This document shows, one piece after another, positions 41,357-50,275 of a stretch of 64,000 nt of DNA. The stretch lies in the NCBI RefSeq assembly GCF_001044425.1, contig NZ_LFML01000126.1, forward strand, positions 1 to 64,000, written 5' to 3'. The notes beneath the pieces were generated by a model. It had not been told where the DNA came from and did not search any database. It saw nothing but the letters and a program-made list of their open reading frames with translations. Origin of the DNA: Streptomyces roseus (GTDB taxonomy: Bacteria > Actinomycetota > Actinomycetes > Streptomycetales > Streptomycetaceae). The translations under genes and the position numbers were made by a program. Numbering within the stretch: position 1 is the first letter of the stretch; each line of letters opens with the position of its first letter.

Positions 41357-42946
41357 TCAGGACCGTGCCGCGACGCCCGCCAGGAGCCGCAGGGCGCGGG
41401 AGCGGCCCGCCCGTGGCACCGTCCACAGCACCTGTCCCCGCACCCCCCGATCGGCGAGCAGGGCATTGGCGGCGAGGAACCCGGTCGTGGCGGCCCGCTC
41501 CATCAGCGCGACCGGAAGACCGCAGCGCACCGCGTCCCCGGCGAGCGTCACCCGCGGATCTGGGGTGCGGACCGCCGGTCGGCGAAGGTAGCCGCCGACC
41601 GGGAAGAGCGGGCAGTCGGACCTCCATTCGTGGCGCGAGTCGATGATGCGCGCCTCGCGGGTCTCGGGGTAGATCTCCCGCAGCTTCGCCGTCAGGTGCT
41701 CCTGGACCTCCTCACGGCGTGCGGCGCCGTCGACCGCGTAGGCGTGGAGTTCGACGACGGAACCGCCCGTGCGCCTCGCCCAGCGGGCCGCCTCTCCCTC
41801 CCAGCGCTCCAGGACGCTGATGTTGTCCAGGCCGTCGAAGCCGCTGGTCCCGAGGAAACCCGCACGGCCCGGGTCCACCGGCCGGTCCAGCCAGAGCCGG
41901 GAGACCAGGAACGGGGGAGCGGTGCGCAGGCCCGCGACGTCCTCACGCCACGCGGCGGTGCCGAGGCCCGGCGAGCCCGCCACCGTTCGCCGCAGGCCGC
42001 GTACGTCGAGGGCCAGCACGGCCGCCTGGTGGCGGAACGTCCCGTCGCCGGTCCGCACGTCGAGAGCGCCGTCGGGGCAGGGGTCGACCCCGTGCACGGC
42101 GGTGCCGGTGCGCACCTCGGCTCCCAGCTCCCGCAGATAGGCGCCGAGGGGGTGCCACAGCGCCTGCGGGAAGGGCTCGTTGGGTACGTCGAAGAGCAGC
42201 CCCTCGGACGAGCCGAGGAAGTAGATGTGGAACATCAACAGCAACTCCGCCGCCGAGAGTTCTCCCGGGTCCGAGAAGAAGCTGCGGGAGAACACCTCGA
42301 AGGCCAGGTGGCGTGCGGCCGACGGAAAGCCGATGCGGTCGAGGAACTCGGCGGCGCCGATGCCGTCGTAGCGCGCGTACACCTCGGGCACCCGCACGTC
42401 GAGCAGCGGCAGCGCCGCCCGCGGGTCCATCGCCGCCAGATCGCGCCAGCCGAACGTCGGACTCAGCGCGACGAATCCCAGGGCACTCCACGGAGGTGTG
42501 CGCGGCACCCGCGCGAAGCCGTCCGTCGCCCCGCCGCAGTGCCGCAGCGGATAGTCGGACAGCGGCGTCAGCCGTGCGAGGGCCGGGTCGGTTCGCCGCA
42601 GCAGACCCCGCAGGTTGTAGTACTGGCGGAAGAACGCGTGGAAGCCGCGGCTCATCGTCACCTCGGAGCCGTCCGCCAGCCGGGTGGGCCATCCCGCGAG
42701 CCGGCCGCCCAGCGAGGCCTCCCGCTCGTACAGGGTGACCCGTGCTCCCCGTTCGGCCAGCGCGGTGGCCGCGGCCAGTCCCGCGATCCCCCCACCCACC
42801 ACCGCCACGCTCGGGGCATCCCGACGCTCGAAGCGGGGCCGGCCCGGAGCGGGCAACACGACCTCCGCCCGCCGGTCGCGGCCGCGCCGGGCCGCGCCGG
42901 GGCCCGTACCCGAGGCGCACCCGAAGCCCTGGAGCAGGGCGCTCAC
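41357..42946 (-). CDS. crtU: Carotene desaturase/methyltransferase (ring aromatising)
   Basis: This 529-residue FAD protein would turn the beta rings of beta-carotene into aromatic (phi) rings, giving isorenieratene. The FAD fold is in SVAVVGGGIAGLAAATALAE with GGRLAGWPTRL. The later motif RVTLAGDAVRCGLPVALMERA is typical. GTG 42946 overlaps the crtT stop (GTGA); the much longer reading upstream lies over crtT. It converges with the Rieske gene. Confidence 0.9.
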   Translation of the reverse strand: MSALLQGFGCASGTGPGAARRGRDRRAEVVLPAPGRPRFERRDAPSVAVVGGGIAGLAAATALAERGARVTLYEREASLGGRLAGWPTRLADGSEVTMSRGFHAFFRQYYNLRGLLRRTDPALARLTPLSDYPLRHCGGATDGFARVPRTPPWSALGFVALSPTFGWRDLAAMDPRAALPLLDVRVPEVYARYDGIGAAEFLDRIGFPSAARHLAFEVFSRSFFSDPGELSAAELLLMFHIYFLGSSEGLLFDVPNEPFPQALWHPLGAYLRELGAEVRTGTAVHGVDPCPDGALDVRTGDGTFRHQAAVLALDVRGLRRTVAGSPGLGTAAWREDVAGLRTAPPFLVSRLWLDRPVDPGRAGFLGTSGFDGLDNISVLERWEGEAARWARRTGGSVVELHAYAVDGAARREEVQEHLTAKLREIYPETREARIIDSRHEWRSDCPLFPVGGYLRRPAVRTPDPRVTLAGDAVRCGLPVALMERAATTGFLAANALLADRGVRGQVLWTVPRAGRSRALRLLAGVAARS

Positions 42947-43671
42947 CGGGCGGCCCGGGGCAGTCCGGACCCGTTGCGGCCCGTGAAGGTGTGGACGATG
43001 CCCGTCTGCCATCCGGCCACAGGAGCCGTGCGCACCGAGGTGAACCCCGCCCGGCGCAACCGGTCGGCGAAGACGGGTGCGGTGTCGAAGGCCGGCACGC
43101 TGTCGCACAGGTGCCGGTACAGGTCCCGGTCCCCGGTCAGAGTGCCCGCCGGCACGATGACGCACCGGCTGACCGCCTCCCACACGGCCCGGTGCCCGGC
43201 CCTCCCCGTGAGGCTGTACTCGTGCACCGCCAGGCGGCCGTTCGGGCGCAGCACTTCGCGTACCGCGGCCAGTACCGCGTCCGGATCGGTGACGTTGCGG
43301 AAGAGGTATGCGGCGAACACGGCGTCGTACGGACCGGTTCCCGCGGCGGGCAGGTCCTCCGCGGCGGCGTGGGCGAACCGCACGCGGGCCGGCCACGGCT
43401 TGGACCGCGCGCGGTCCAGCATCCCCGCGGAGGCGTCGACGGCGGTGATGCGGGCCAGCGGGGCGGCGCGCAGCAGCGCGCGGGTGGAGGCTCCCGTGCC
43501 GCAGCCGAGGTCCAGGACGTGCAGGCCCGCCCCGCCGCCGGGCAGTTGCAGGCGGCGTGCCGAGCGGTACAGCTCGGCGCGGTGGCCGGGGTTGAGGGCG
43601 GTCAGCCGGTCGTAGGAGCGCGAGGCGTGGTCGAAGGCGTGGGCCAGATCGTGGTCGCGGAGCAGCGTCAC
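42943..43671 (-). CDS. crtT: SAM-dependent methyltransferase of the carotenoid cluster
   Basis: This 242-residue class I methyltransferase has motif I LDLGCGTGAS and motif II DAVFAAYLFRNVTDPDAVL. It is placed between crtY and crtU in the conserved crtYTU order and overlaps both by 4 nt. Its precise methylation step is debated for the S. griseus pathway; it is not needed for aromatisation in all species. Confidence 0.9.
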   Translation of the reverse strand: MTLLRDHDLAHAFDHASRSYDRLTALNPGHRAELYRSARRLQLPGGGAGLHVLDLGCGTGASTRALLRAAPLARITAVDASAGMLDRARSKPWPARVRFAHAAAEDLPAAGTGPYDAVFAAYLFRNVTDPDAVLAAVREVLRPNGRLAVHEYSLTGRAGHRAVWEAVSRCVIVPAGTLTGDRDLYRHLCDSVPAFDTAPVFADRLRRAGFTSVRTAPVAGWQTGIVHTFTGRNGSGLPRAAR

Positions 43672-44987
43672 CGCGGGTTCTCCTCGGGTCGTGGGGCGCC
43701 GATGGCCCCAGGGCGGGTGCGCCGGCGCAGGAACGGCAGCTCGGCTACGGTGCGCAGCATCGGGGCGACGGGCGTGCGCAGTCCGATGGCGAACTCCTCC
43801 CGTGGCGTCGTCCGCCCGTCGAGGAAGCGCAGCAGCCGCTCACCGGGGACGGTGCGGAAGAGGTCCGTGAAGAAGGCCGGTCCGTCGATGCGGCCCGCGT
43901 CGATGCCCCGCAGGAGGACCGCGTCCATGGCGAGCGCGCGGCGGCTGTACGGGGGTGGCACGATCTCGCGGCCCCCCGCCCGCAGCGCGGCCGCGATGTC
44001 CCTGCTCTGCCGCTGCACGGCGGAGAAGGTGTAGCCGGTGGCGGGGCGGGTGGCGCCCCCGGCCGCCCCGATCCGGTACACGGACGGGCCCACGCGGCGC
44101 GGAAAGCGTGCGTCGGTCATCGGGATCACGCCCTGCTCCTCCGCGACGACGCTGTACGGGCCCAGCCGCAGCACGCGGCCCGCATAGTGGCGCAGGGCGG
44201 CCCCGTACCCGGCCGATGTCAGGGGCGCACGCGAGAACTCGGTGTACTCGACCAGTGCGTGATCGGGGGCGAGGGGCAGGACGTAGCCGAACGCCAGACC
44301 GTGCCGGGGCTGCGGCACCCGGAAGTCCATCAGGTCGGCGACCCCCGGGTCGAAGCGGTCGGAGGCGGTACGCACGAACCATCCCCGGAAGTGCTGCAGC
44401 AAGACCGTCCGGGCGGGAGGCAGCAAAGGCAGCGGCCGGGAGTCGAAGACGTACCGCCCGTGCAGCGCCAGACGGCCGCCCTCCGCCAGGGTGCACACCA
44501 CCTCGGCACCCCCCGGGTACTGGCGGATCCCGTGCACGGCGCCCCGCACCAGCCGGGCCCGCGGATGGCCCGCCAGTCCGCGGTGCACCAGTTCCTCGAA
44601 GGCACCCGAGCGGATCATCCGGTAGGTCATGGGGGAGGGGTCGCTGACCACCGCGCTGCCGTCGGGGCCGCGGACCCGCAGGCGCTGCCACGATGCCGAG
44701 ACCGCACTTTCGAACTCGCCCGGCCCCTCGGCCCAGTGGCACCAGGTCCGCTCAGGGGGGCGCAGCGGTCCGTGGGACGGCTGCACGACGACGAAGTCGC
44801 CGGTACCGGTGCGCGCCAGCCGGTGCGCCAGACTCAGCCCCGCCGCGCCACCTCCCACGATGACGACGTCAGCGAACTCCGCGCGGGCGTTCGACGACAC
44901 CGCTGGTGTGTCCGCCGCCCGGCTCACCGCGCCGCCCGTGCGGTCCGGTCGACGGTGGGCGGAGCCGCCCCGGATCCGGTTGTGCAC
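43668..44987 (-). CDS. crtY: Lycopene beta-cyclase
   Basis: This 439-residue FAD-fold cyclase closes both ends of lycopene to beta-carotene. Seen: VVIVGGGAAGLSLAHRLA near the N terminus, RTWCHWA, YVFDSRPLPL, FRGWFVRT and PATGYTFSAVQRQ. GTG 44987 is favoured: GGGAGG lies 11 nt upstream and further in-frame codons are unsupported. The divergent 5' side faces the protease gene; crtY-T-U are one overlapping operon. No lit-type light regulator is in the window. Confidence 0.92.
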   Translation of the reverse strand: MHNRIRGGSAHRRPDRTGGAVSRAADTPAVSSNARAEFADVVIVGGGAAGLSLAHRLARTGTGDFVVVQPSHGPLRPPERTWCHWAEGPGEFESAVSASWQRLRVRGPDGSAVVSDPSPMTYRMIRSGAFEELVHRGLAGHPRARLVRGAVHGIRQYPGGAEVVCTLAEGGRLALHGRYVFDSRPLPLLPPARTVLLQHFRGWFVRTASDRFDPGVADLMDFRVPQPRHGLAFGYVLPLAPDHALVEYTEFSRAPLTSAGYGAALRHYAGRVLRLGPYSVVAEEQGVIPMTDARFPRRVGPSVYRIGAAGGATRPATGYTFSAVQRQSRDIAAALRAGGREIVPPPYSRRALAMDAVLLRGIDAGRIDGPAFFTDLFRTVPGERLLRFLDGRTTPREEFAIGLRTPVAPMLRTVAELPFLRRRTRPGAIGAPRPEENPR

Positions 44988-45475
44988 ATGTCGTGGGCCC
45001 TCCCTGTTCCGGCCGGAGCGCGGGTGACCATCAGTCTGCCGGGAGCAGGCCCCGACTCGCCGCTTCCCCACGCCGGATTCCGGCCGGGAGCCCGCCACGG
45101 ATGCAGCGGGCTCTGACATGCCGGCCCGCTGCCGAACGCCCCGTACTGGTCGAAGCGCGGATCAGCGTCGATACCGCCATCGACCTGCCCGGCCCCATGG
45201 CACCAGCGCTGTTTCCCCGTACGCCGGATGCCGAGCCGTTGTCGAGCACTCGGCGACGTGGTCTGTTCGGAGGCGTAGGGCCCGGGAGCCAGGGGGGAAG
45301 GGGTGGCGCCCGGGCCGTTGTCGCGGTACCGCGGGGGAGCGGTGTGCATTCCGTCGCGACAACCGGAGAAACGATTCACCGACGAGAAGGTAACGCCGAC
45401 CCAGAGGGCAACGAGTTCTGCGTCGGGTGACCGAGTGGTCGCCCGGATCCCGTCGCGGCGGAACCGTCTTTGGTA
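44988..45475. other. Intergenic region upstream of crtY and the protease
   Basis: This 488-nt region should hold the crtY-T-U promoter on the minus strand. I find no clear promoter box or repeat in it beyond the protease promoter that follows. Confidence 0.35.
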
Positions 45476-45504
45476 TGGACCTGCCAAACAGTGGCGGCTA
45501 GCGT
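45476..45504 (+). promoter_or_regulatory. Predicted promoter of the S1 protease gene
   Basis: TGGACC and TAGCGT are separated by 17 nt. The start point would be about 45511, immediately before the palindromic operator. Confidence 0.5.
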
Positions 45505-45520
45505 AGCAGCTGACGCTCTG

Positions 45521-45534
45521 TGAGAGCGCTCTCA
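45521..45534. promoter_or_regulatory. LacI/CebR-type palindromic operator upstream of the protease
   Basis: TGAGAGCGCTCTCA is a perfect 14-bp palindrome, differing from the CebR box TGGGAGCGCTCCCA by the symmetric G-to-A change. It sits just downstream of the predicted start point. Confidence 0.7.
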
Positions 45535-45564
45535 AGCGCTCGATCCCCCACACGAGGAGGTCTC

Positions 45565-46716
45565 GTGAAACACACCCGCCCCTTACGTGCCGCCGTCGCC
45601 GCCCTGCTCCTGACCGTCGGCCTGGGCGCCGCCCACGCCGGCGTGGCGAGCGCCGTCCCCCTCCCGGAACCGGCCGCAGCGCCGTCCGCCTCGGCCGGAC
45701 TGCTCGACGCGATGCGCCGGGACCTCGGACTCACCGCTTCCCAGGCCGAGCAGCGGCTGAGCGCGGAAAAGGCCGCCGCGGCCGTGGAGAAGACCGCACG
45801 GCAGACCGCGGGCGATGCGTACGCCGGTTCCTGGTACGAGCCGTCCACCGGCCGGCTCGTCGTCGCGGTGACCGACCGCGCGCAGGAGTCCGAGGTGCGA
45901 GCCCTGGGCGCCGACACCCGCCTCGTCCGGCACAGCGCCGCCGCGCTGGACCGCGCCAAAGCGGGCCTGGACACGCTGCGCGCCCCCACCGGCGTGGCCG
46001 GCTGGCACGTCGACCCGCGGGCCAACAGCGTCGTCGTCACGGTCGTAGGTACCGAGCGGGAAGCCCCCGCCGTACGGGCGTTCGTCGACCGGGCCCGGGC
46101 AGGCGGTCCCGTCACCGTCGTCGAGACGGCGCAGGCACCCCGTACGTACGCCGCGGGCACCGTCGGCGGCGATCCGTACTACACCGGCAACGTCCGCTGT
46201 TCGATCGGCTTCTCCGTGTACGGCGGCTTCGTGACGGCCGGGCACTGCGGGCAGGCTGGGGCCGCCGTGCGCGGCTGGGACGGGTCCGCGATGGGCACCT
46301 TCCAGGGATCCTCGTTCCCCGGCAACGACTACGCGTACGTCGGCATCCACAGCGGCTGGTGGACCGTACCGGTGGTGCTCGGCTGGGGCACCATCCCGGA
46401 CCAGCTGGTACGCGGCTCCGCCGAGGCACCCGTGGGCGCCTCGATCTGCCGGTCGGGGTCCACGACGCACTGGCACTGCGGCACCGTCCTCGCCAAGAAC
46501 GAGACCGTCAACTACAGCCAGGGCGCCGTCTACCAGATGACGAAGACCAGCGTGTGCGCCGAGGGAGGCGACTCCGGCGGCTCGTTCCTCAGCGGGGACC
46601 AGGCCCAGGGCGTCACCTCCGGCGGCTGGGGCAACTGCTCGTCCGGCGGTCAGACGTGGTTCCAGCCGATCAACGAGATCCTCGGCCGCTACGGCCTGAC
46701 GCTGCACATCGCCTGA
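45565..46716 (+). CDS. Secreted S1 serine protease (streptogrisin/alpha-lytic type)
   Basis: This 383-residue pre-pro-protease has a signal peptide (about 1-30, ends AGVASA) and an alpha-lytic-type pro-domain with SWYEPSTGRLVVAVT. The mature domain (about 190-383) has the catalytic set His in VTAGHCG, Asp in NDYAYVG and Ser in GGDSGGS. A GTG start has a perfect AGGAGG ribosome site. It would be secreted by Sec and self-processed. Regulation by a LacI-type repressor is suggested by the palindrome upstream, shared with the glucanase. Confidence 0.95.
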   Translation: MKHTRPLRAAVAALLLTVGLGAAHAGVASAVPLPEPAAAPSASAGLLDAMRRDLGLTASQAEQRLSAEKAAAAVEKTARQTAGDAYAGSWYEPSTGRLVVAVTDRAQESEVRALGADTRLVRHSAAALDRAKAGLDTLRAPTGVAGWHVDPRANSVVVTVVGTEREAPAVRAFVDRARAGGPVTVVETAQAPRTYAAGTVGGDPYYTGNVRCSIGFSVYGGFVTAGHCGQAGAAVRGWDGSAMGTFQGSSFPGNDYAYVGIHSGWWTVPVVLGWGTIPDQLVRGSAEAPVGASICRSGSTTHWHCGTVLAKNETVNYSQGAVYQMTKTSVCAEGGDSGGSFLSGDQAQGVTSGGWGNCSSGGQTWFQPINEILGRYGLTLHIA

Positions 46717-47016
46717 CGCTGCACCTCACCTGAGGCCGGCGCGGCACCGGGCGCCCGGCTCCCCGTACGGGTCTGGCGGCGCTGCTCGTCGAAGGTGTCC
46801 GGTGCCGCGGAACCAACCGTCAGCCGGGGCCGGGTTCGTGGGCGGAAGCGGGCAGTGAGTACACCGGCGCGGAGTGTTCCCGGCGGCGGTCGGCCGACGA
46901 TCACGTGCGGCTCGGATTCACACCTCCCCGCATCAAGCCAGCCTTAAGAGAGCGTTAAGCCGAAGTCCCCAAGAGAAAACCGCAGTTCAGAGGCGTGCGA
47001 GGAGGGGCGTCTGACG

Positions 47017-47045
47017 TTGCCATCACGGTTACCTCTCCGTAATAC
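47017..47045 (+). promoter_or_regulatory. Predicted promoter of the GH16 glucanase gene
   Basis: TTGCCA and TAATAC with exactly 17 nt spacing make a good housekeeping-type promoter. The start point would be about 47052. Confidence 0.65.
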
Positions 47046-47075
47046 TCGCTGCCTCGGGTGACCTTGCGTCACGTT

Positions 47076-47089
47076 TGAGAGCGCTCTCG
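47076..47089. promoter_or_regulatory. LacI/CebR-type operator upstream of the GH16 glucanase
   Basis: TGAGAGCGCTCTCG differs from the protease operator by only the last base and lies about 25 nt downstream of the predicted start point. Repression would act as a roadblock or by promoter occlusion. Confidence 0.7.
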
Positions 47090-47170
47090 CCTCGCTCGCG
47101 CCTCCCTCGTGCCGCTCTTCCCGGCTCGCCCGGTCTGGCCCTCCTCCTCCCCCCACCCAGACAAGGAACC

Positions 47171-48436
47171 ATGCCCATGGCTGCTGCTCATCGCGCGCGT
47201 CGCCGCTCCCTCGGCGCAGTGGTGCTCCTCGTGGCCACCGCCCTGGTCGCGGCGGTGCTCATGTCATTGACCCGTTCGGTCGCCCAGCACGCCGGTGCCG
47301 CCGTCGTCGGGCAGAGCTGGTCCGACGAGTTCGACGGCGCGGCCGGCCGTGCTCCTGACGCCGCCAAGTGGACGCTGGAGACGGGTGGTTCGGGCTTCGG
47401 CAACCACGAGCTGCAGTACTACAGCAGCAGCACCTCGAACGCCGCGCTCGACGGCCAGGGCCACCTCGTCATCACCGCACGGAAGAGCAGTGACGCCGGC
47501 CTCGGCTGCTGGTACGGGCAGTGCCAGTACACCTCGGCCCGGCTGAACACCGCCAAAACCTTCACCCAGGCCTACGGCCGCTTCGAGGCCCGCATCAAGG
47601 TCCCGCGCGGTCAGGGCGTTTGGCCCGCTTTCTGGATGCTCGGCAACGACCTCGGCAGCGTGGGCTGGCCCAACAGTGGCGAGATCGACATCATGGAGAA
47701 CATCGGCCGCGAACCCAACACCGTGCACGGTACGGTGCACGGCCCCGGCTACTCCGGAGCGGGCGGCCTCGGCGCCCCCTACAACCTGCCGGGCGGCCGC
47801 GCCTTCGCCGACGACTTCCACGTGTTCGCCGTCGACTGGAGCCCGAACTCCCTGGTTTGGTCGGTGGACGGCACCACGTACAAGACCCTCACGCCGGCCG
47901 ACACCGGCGGCCACAAGTGGGTCTTCGACCACCCGTTCTTCGTCATCCTCAACCTCGCGGTCGGAGGGGACTGGCCCGGCAGCCCGGACGCCTCCACGTC
48001 CTTCCCGCAGACGATGACCGTCGACTACGTCCGCGCCTCCTCCGCCGACGCCCCCGCCGCACGCCCGGTCCGGGGCATAGGCGGCATGTGCGTCGACGTC
48101 GCCGGCGGCTCCGACGCCGACCGCACCCCAGTCCAGCTCCACGACTGCACCGGCAGCGCTGCCCAGCAGTGGACCATCGGGGGCGACGGCACCGTCCGCG
48201 CCCTCGGCAAGTGCCTGGACGTCGCGGGCGGCTCCACCGCCGACGGCGCCGTCGTCCAGCTCTACACCTGCAACGGCACCAACGCCCAGAAGTGGACGTA
48301 CAGCGCCGGCCGTGACCTCACCAACAGCGGTGGGGGCAAGTGCCTGGATGCCAAGGGCAACTCCTCCGCCGACGGCACCCGCTTGCAGACCTGGTCCTGC
48401 ACCGGCGCCGCCAACCAGAAGTGGACGGTCGGCTGA
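47171..48436 (+). CDS. Secreted GH16 endo-beta-1,3-glucanase with ricin-type lectin domain
   Basis: This 421-residue secreted enzyme has a signal anchor/peptide (about 1-45). A GH16 catalytic domain (about 50-290) has the acidic motif GEIDIMENIG and upstream strands KFGR-like YGRFEARIKVPRG. A C-terminal beta-trefoil CBM13 (about 296-421) has three QxW-type repeats: AQQWTIG, AQKWTYS and NQKWTVG. It would cut laminarin-like fungal or algal wall glucans. ATG 47171 or 47177 is the start; AAGGA suits the second slightly better. The operator upstream suggests sugar-responsive repression. Confidence 0.93.
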   Translation: MPMAAAHRARRRSLGAVVLLVATALVAAVLMSLTRSVAQHAGAAVVGQSWSDEFDGAAGRAPDAAKWTLETGGSGFGNHELQYYSSSTSNAALDGQGHLVITARKSSDAGLGCWYGQCQYTSARLNTAKTFTQAYGRFEARIKVPRGQGVWPAFWMLGNDLGSVGWPNSGEIDIMENIGREPNTVHGTVHGPGYSGAGGLGAPYNLPGGRAFADDFHVFAVDWSPNSLVWSVDGTTYKTLTPADTGGHKWVFDHPFFVILNLAVGGDWPGSPDASTSFPQTMTVDYVRASSADAPAARPVRGIGGMCVDVAGGSDADRTPVQLHDCTGSAAQQWTIGGDGTVRALGKCLDVAGGSTADGAVVQLYTCNGTNAQKWTYSAGRDLTNSGGGKCLDAKGNSSADGTRLQTWSCTGAANQKWTVG

Positions 48437-48520
48437 CCCACCAGCCCCGCCGCCCTCCCCATTCCCCGTCCCTGCGTCCGACCGATCCCCGCCCGACCTC
48501 ACGAAGAACGGACCCCCACC

Positions 48521-50215
48521 GTGACGGCTCGTCATCAGCGCACCATGCCCCGTAGAAAACTCCTCGCCGCGACAGCGGGCCTGGCCCTGGCCGTGCCCGC
48601 CGCGGCTGCCTGGCTCGAGGTCGGCGCCAACGCGTCCACCACCCCCACGCTCCCCTTGGACCTGGTGAACACCACCGGTAACAGCACGGTGTACGCCTAT
48701 GTGCTCGGCCGTGACCCCGCGGCCGGCGGCACCTGGGCCTTCGTCCAGGCCAGCGGCTCCGGCCTGTACCACCCACCGGCCCCGGCCAACGACCAGACCC
48801 CGCTCGGCGTCGACTGCGCCATCCCGCTCAACGCGTCCGGCGCCGGGCCGCGGAGGGTGACGCTGCCGCGCCTGGACAGCGGCCGCATCTACTTCTCCGT
48901 CGGCACGAAGCTCACCTTCCTGGTGAACCGCGGCGGCGGCCTGGCCCTGCCGTCGGTGAGCAATCCGACCGACCCCAACGCGAACGTCCCTCACGACTTC
49001 TGCGAATTCACCTTCAACAGCGACCAGTTGTACGCCAACATCACGTTCGTCGACATGGTCTCGCTGCCGATCGCCTTCCAATTGGAGACCGGGCAGGGCA
49101 CCCAGACGGTGCGCGGACTACCCGCCGACGGACTGTCCCGGGTCACCGCCGCGCTGCGGGCCCAGTCCGCCGCCGACGGCAGCGACTGGAGCCGGTTGAT
49201 CGTTACCGCGGGCGGCCGCGACGTGCGGGTACTCAGCCCCAATCTGGCGATCCGCGGTAACAGCGCCCTGTTCCGCGGCTACTTCGACGGCTACGTCGAC
49301 GAGGTGTGGAACAAGTACCGCTCCACCGACCTGCGCATCGACACCCAGTTCACCTGGGGCACCGTCACCGGCCGGGTGAACGGCGACGTCCTCACCTTCC
49401 CCGGAGTCGGCAGCTTCGCCAAGCCGTCCACGCTGTCGATCTTCTCCTGCAGTGACGCGCCCTTCACCACGGGCAACGACCTGATGGGCAATCTCAGCGC
49501 ACGGCTCGCCGCCGCCTTCAACCGCACCACCCTGCTGGACAACCCCTACCAGCCGACCGCCGAGAATCCCGCCGCCTTCTACACCCGGCCTCGCACCAAC
49601 CACTACGCCCGCATCCTGCACAACACCACGCCCGACCGTCTCGGGTACGCCTTCCCGTACGACGACGTGCACCCGGCCGGAGTCGACTTCGAGGGCAAGG
49701 TGCAGTCCGGCAGCCCCGGCCGCTGGACCATCACGGTCGGTGGTGTGGCCGGCGGCGGCACACCGACCCCGACCCCGACGCCGACCGCCACCACCCCGGG
49801 CGGCGGGGTCAGCGCCTTCACCACCATCCAGGCCGAGGCGTTCAACGCCCAGTCCGGAGCACAGGTCGAGGCCTGCTCCGACGGCGGCGGCGGATCCGAC
49901 GTCGGCCATCTGTCCAACGGCGACTGGCTCAAGTTCTCGGCCGTCGCCTTCGGCACCACCGGTGCCACCCGCTTCGACGCCCGCGTCGCCTCGGGGGCCG
50001 CCGGCGGAGTCAGCGGCCTGGTGCAGGTCCGCCTCGACAGCCCCACAGCCACCCCCGTCGGCGGCTTCGCCGTCGCCAACACCGGCGGCTGGCAGGCATG
50101 GCGCACCGTCCCCGCGGACATCAGCCGCACCACCGGAACCCATGACGTATATCTCACCTTCGACAGCGGCCAGCCCGCCGACTTCGTCAACGTCAACTGG
50201 TTCACCTTCGCCTGA
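48521..50215 (+). CDS. Secreted GH64 beta-1,3-glucanase with CBM6
   Basis: This 564-residue enzyme starts with a signal sequence containing RRKLLAATAG, compatible with Tat export. A GH64 domain (about 45-405) follows, with thaumatin-like strands such as LPLDLVNTTGNSTVYAYVLG, then SNPTDPNANVPHDFCEFTF and HPAGVDFEGKVQ. After a TPTPTPTPT linker comes CBM6 (about 435-564), ending NVNWFTFA. GH64 enzymes release laminaripentaose. It lies 84 nt after the GH16 gene and may be co-transcribed. A GTG start without a strong ribosome site leaves its exact N terminus open. Confidence 0.92.
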   Translation: MTARHQRTMPRRKLLAATAGLALAVPAAAAWLEVGANASTTPTLPLDLVNTTGNSTVYAYVLGRDPAAGGTWAFVQASGSGLYHPPAPANDQTPLGVDCAIPLNASGAGPRRVTLPRLDSGRIYFSVGTKLTFLVNRGGGLALPSVSNPTDPNANVPHDFCEFTFNSDQLYANITFVDMVSLPIAFQLETGQGTQTVRGLPADGLSRVTAALRAQSAADGSDWSRLIVTAGGRDVRVLSPNLAIRGNSALFRGYFDGYVDEVWNKYRSTDLRIDTQFTWGTVTGRVNGDVLTFPGVGSFAKPSTLSIFSCSDAPFTTGNDLMGNLSARLAAAFNRTTLLDNPYQPTAENPAAFYTRPRTNHYARILHNTTPDRLGYAFPYDDVHPAGVDFEGKVQSGSPGRWTITVGGVAGGGTPTPTPTPTATTPGGGVSAFTTIQAEAFNAQSGAQVEACSDGGGGSDVGHLSNGDWLKFSAVAFGTTGATRFDARVASGAAGGVSGLVQVRLDSPTATPVGGFAVANTGGWQAWRTVPADISRTTGTHDVYLTFDSGQPADFVNVNWFTFA

Positions 50216-50224
50216 CGAGCTCGT

Positions 50225-50249
50225 GCCCGGTGGGCCGTCTCCACCGGGC
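50225..50249. terminator. Terminator between GH64 and the monooxygenase
   Basis: GCCCGGTGG and CCACCGGGC form a perfect 9-bp stem with a 7-nt loop between convergent genes. Confidence 0.7.
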
Positions 50250-50275
50250 AGTGGGACGGCGCCTTCGGCGGCGTG

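Noticed and set aside
36501..44987. Search for lit-type light regulators or ECF sigma genes with the crt cluster
   Set aside because: None of the genes in or beside the cluster encodes a B12-binding MerR protein or ECF factor; the regulator of crt is outside this window or absent.
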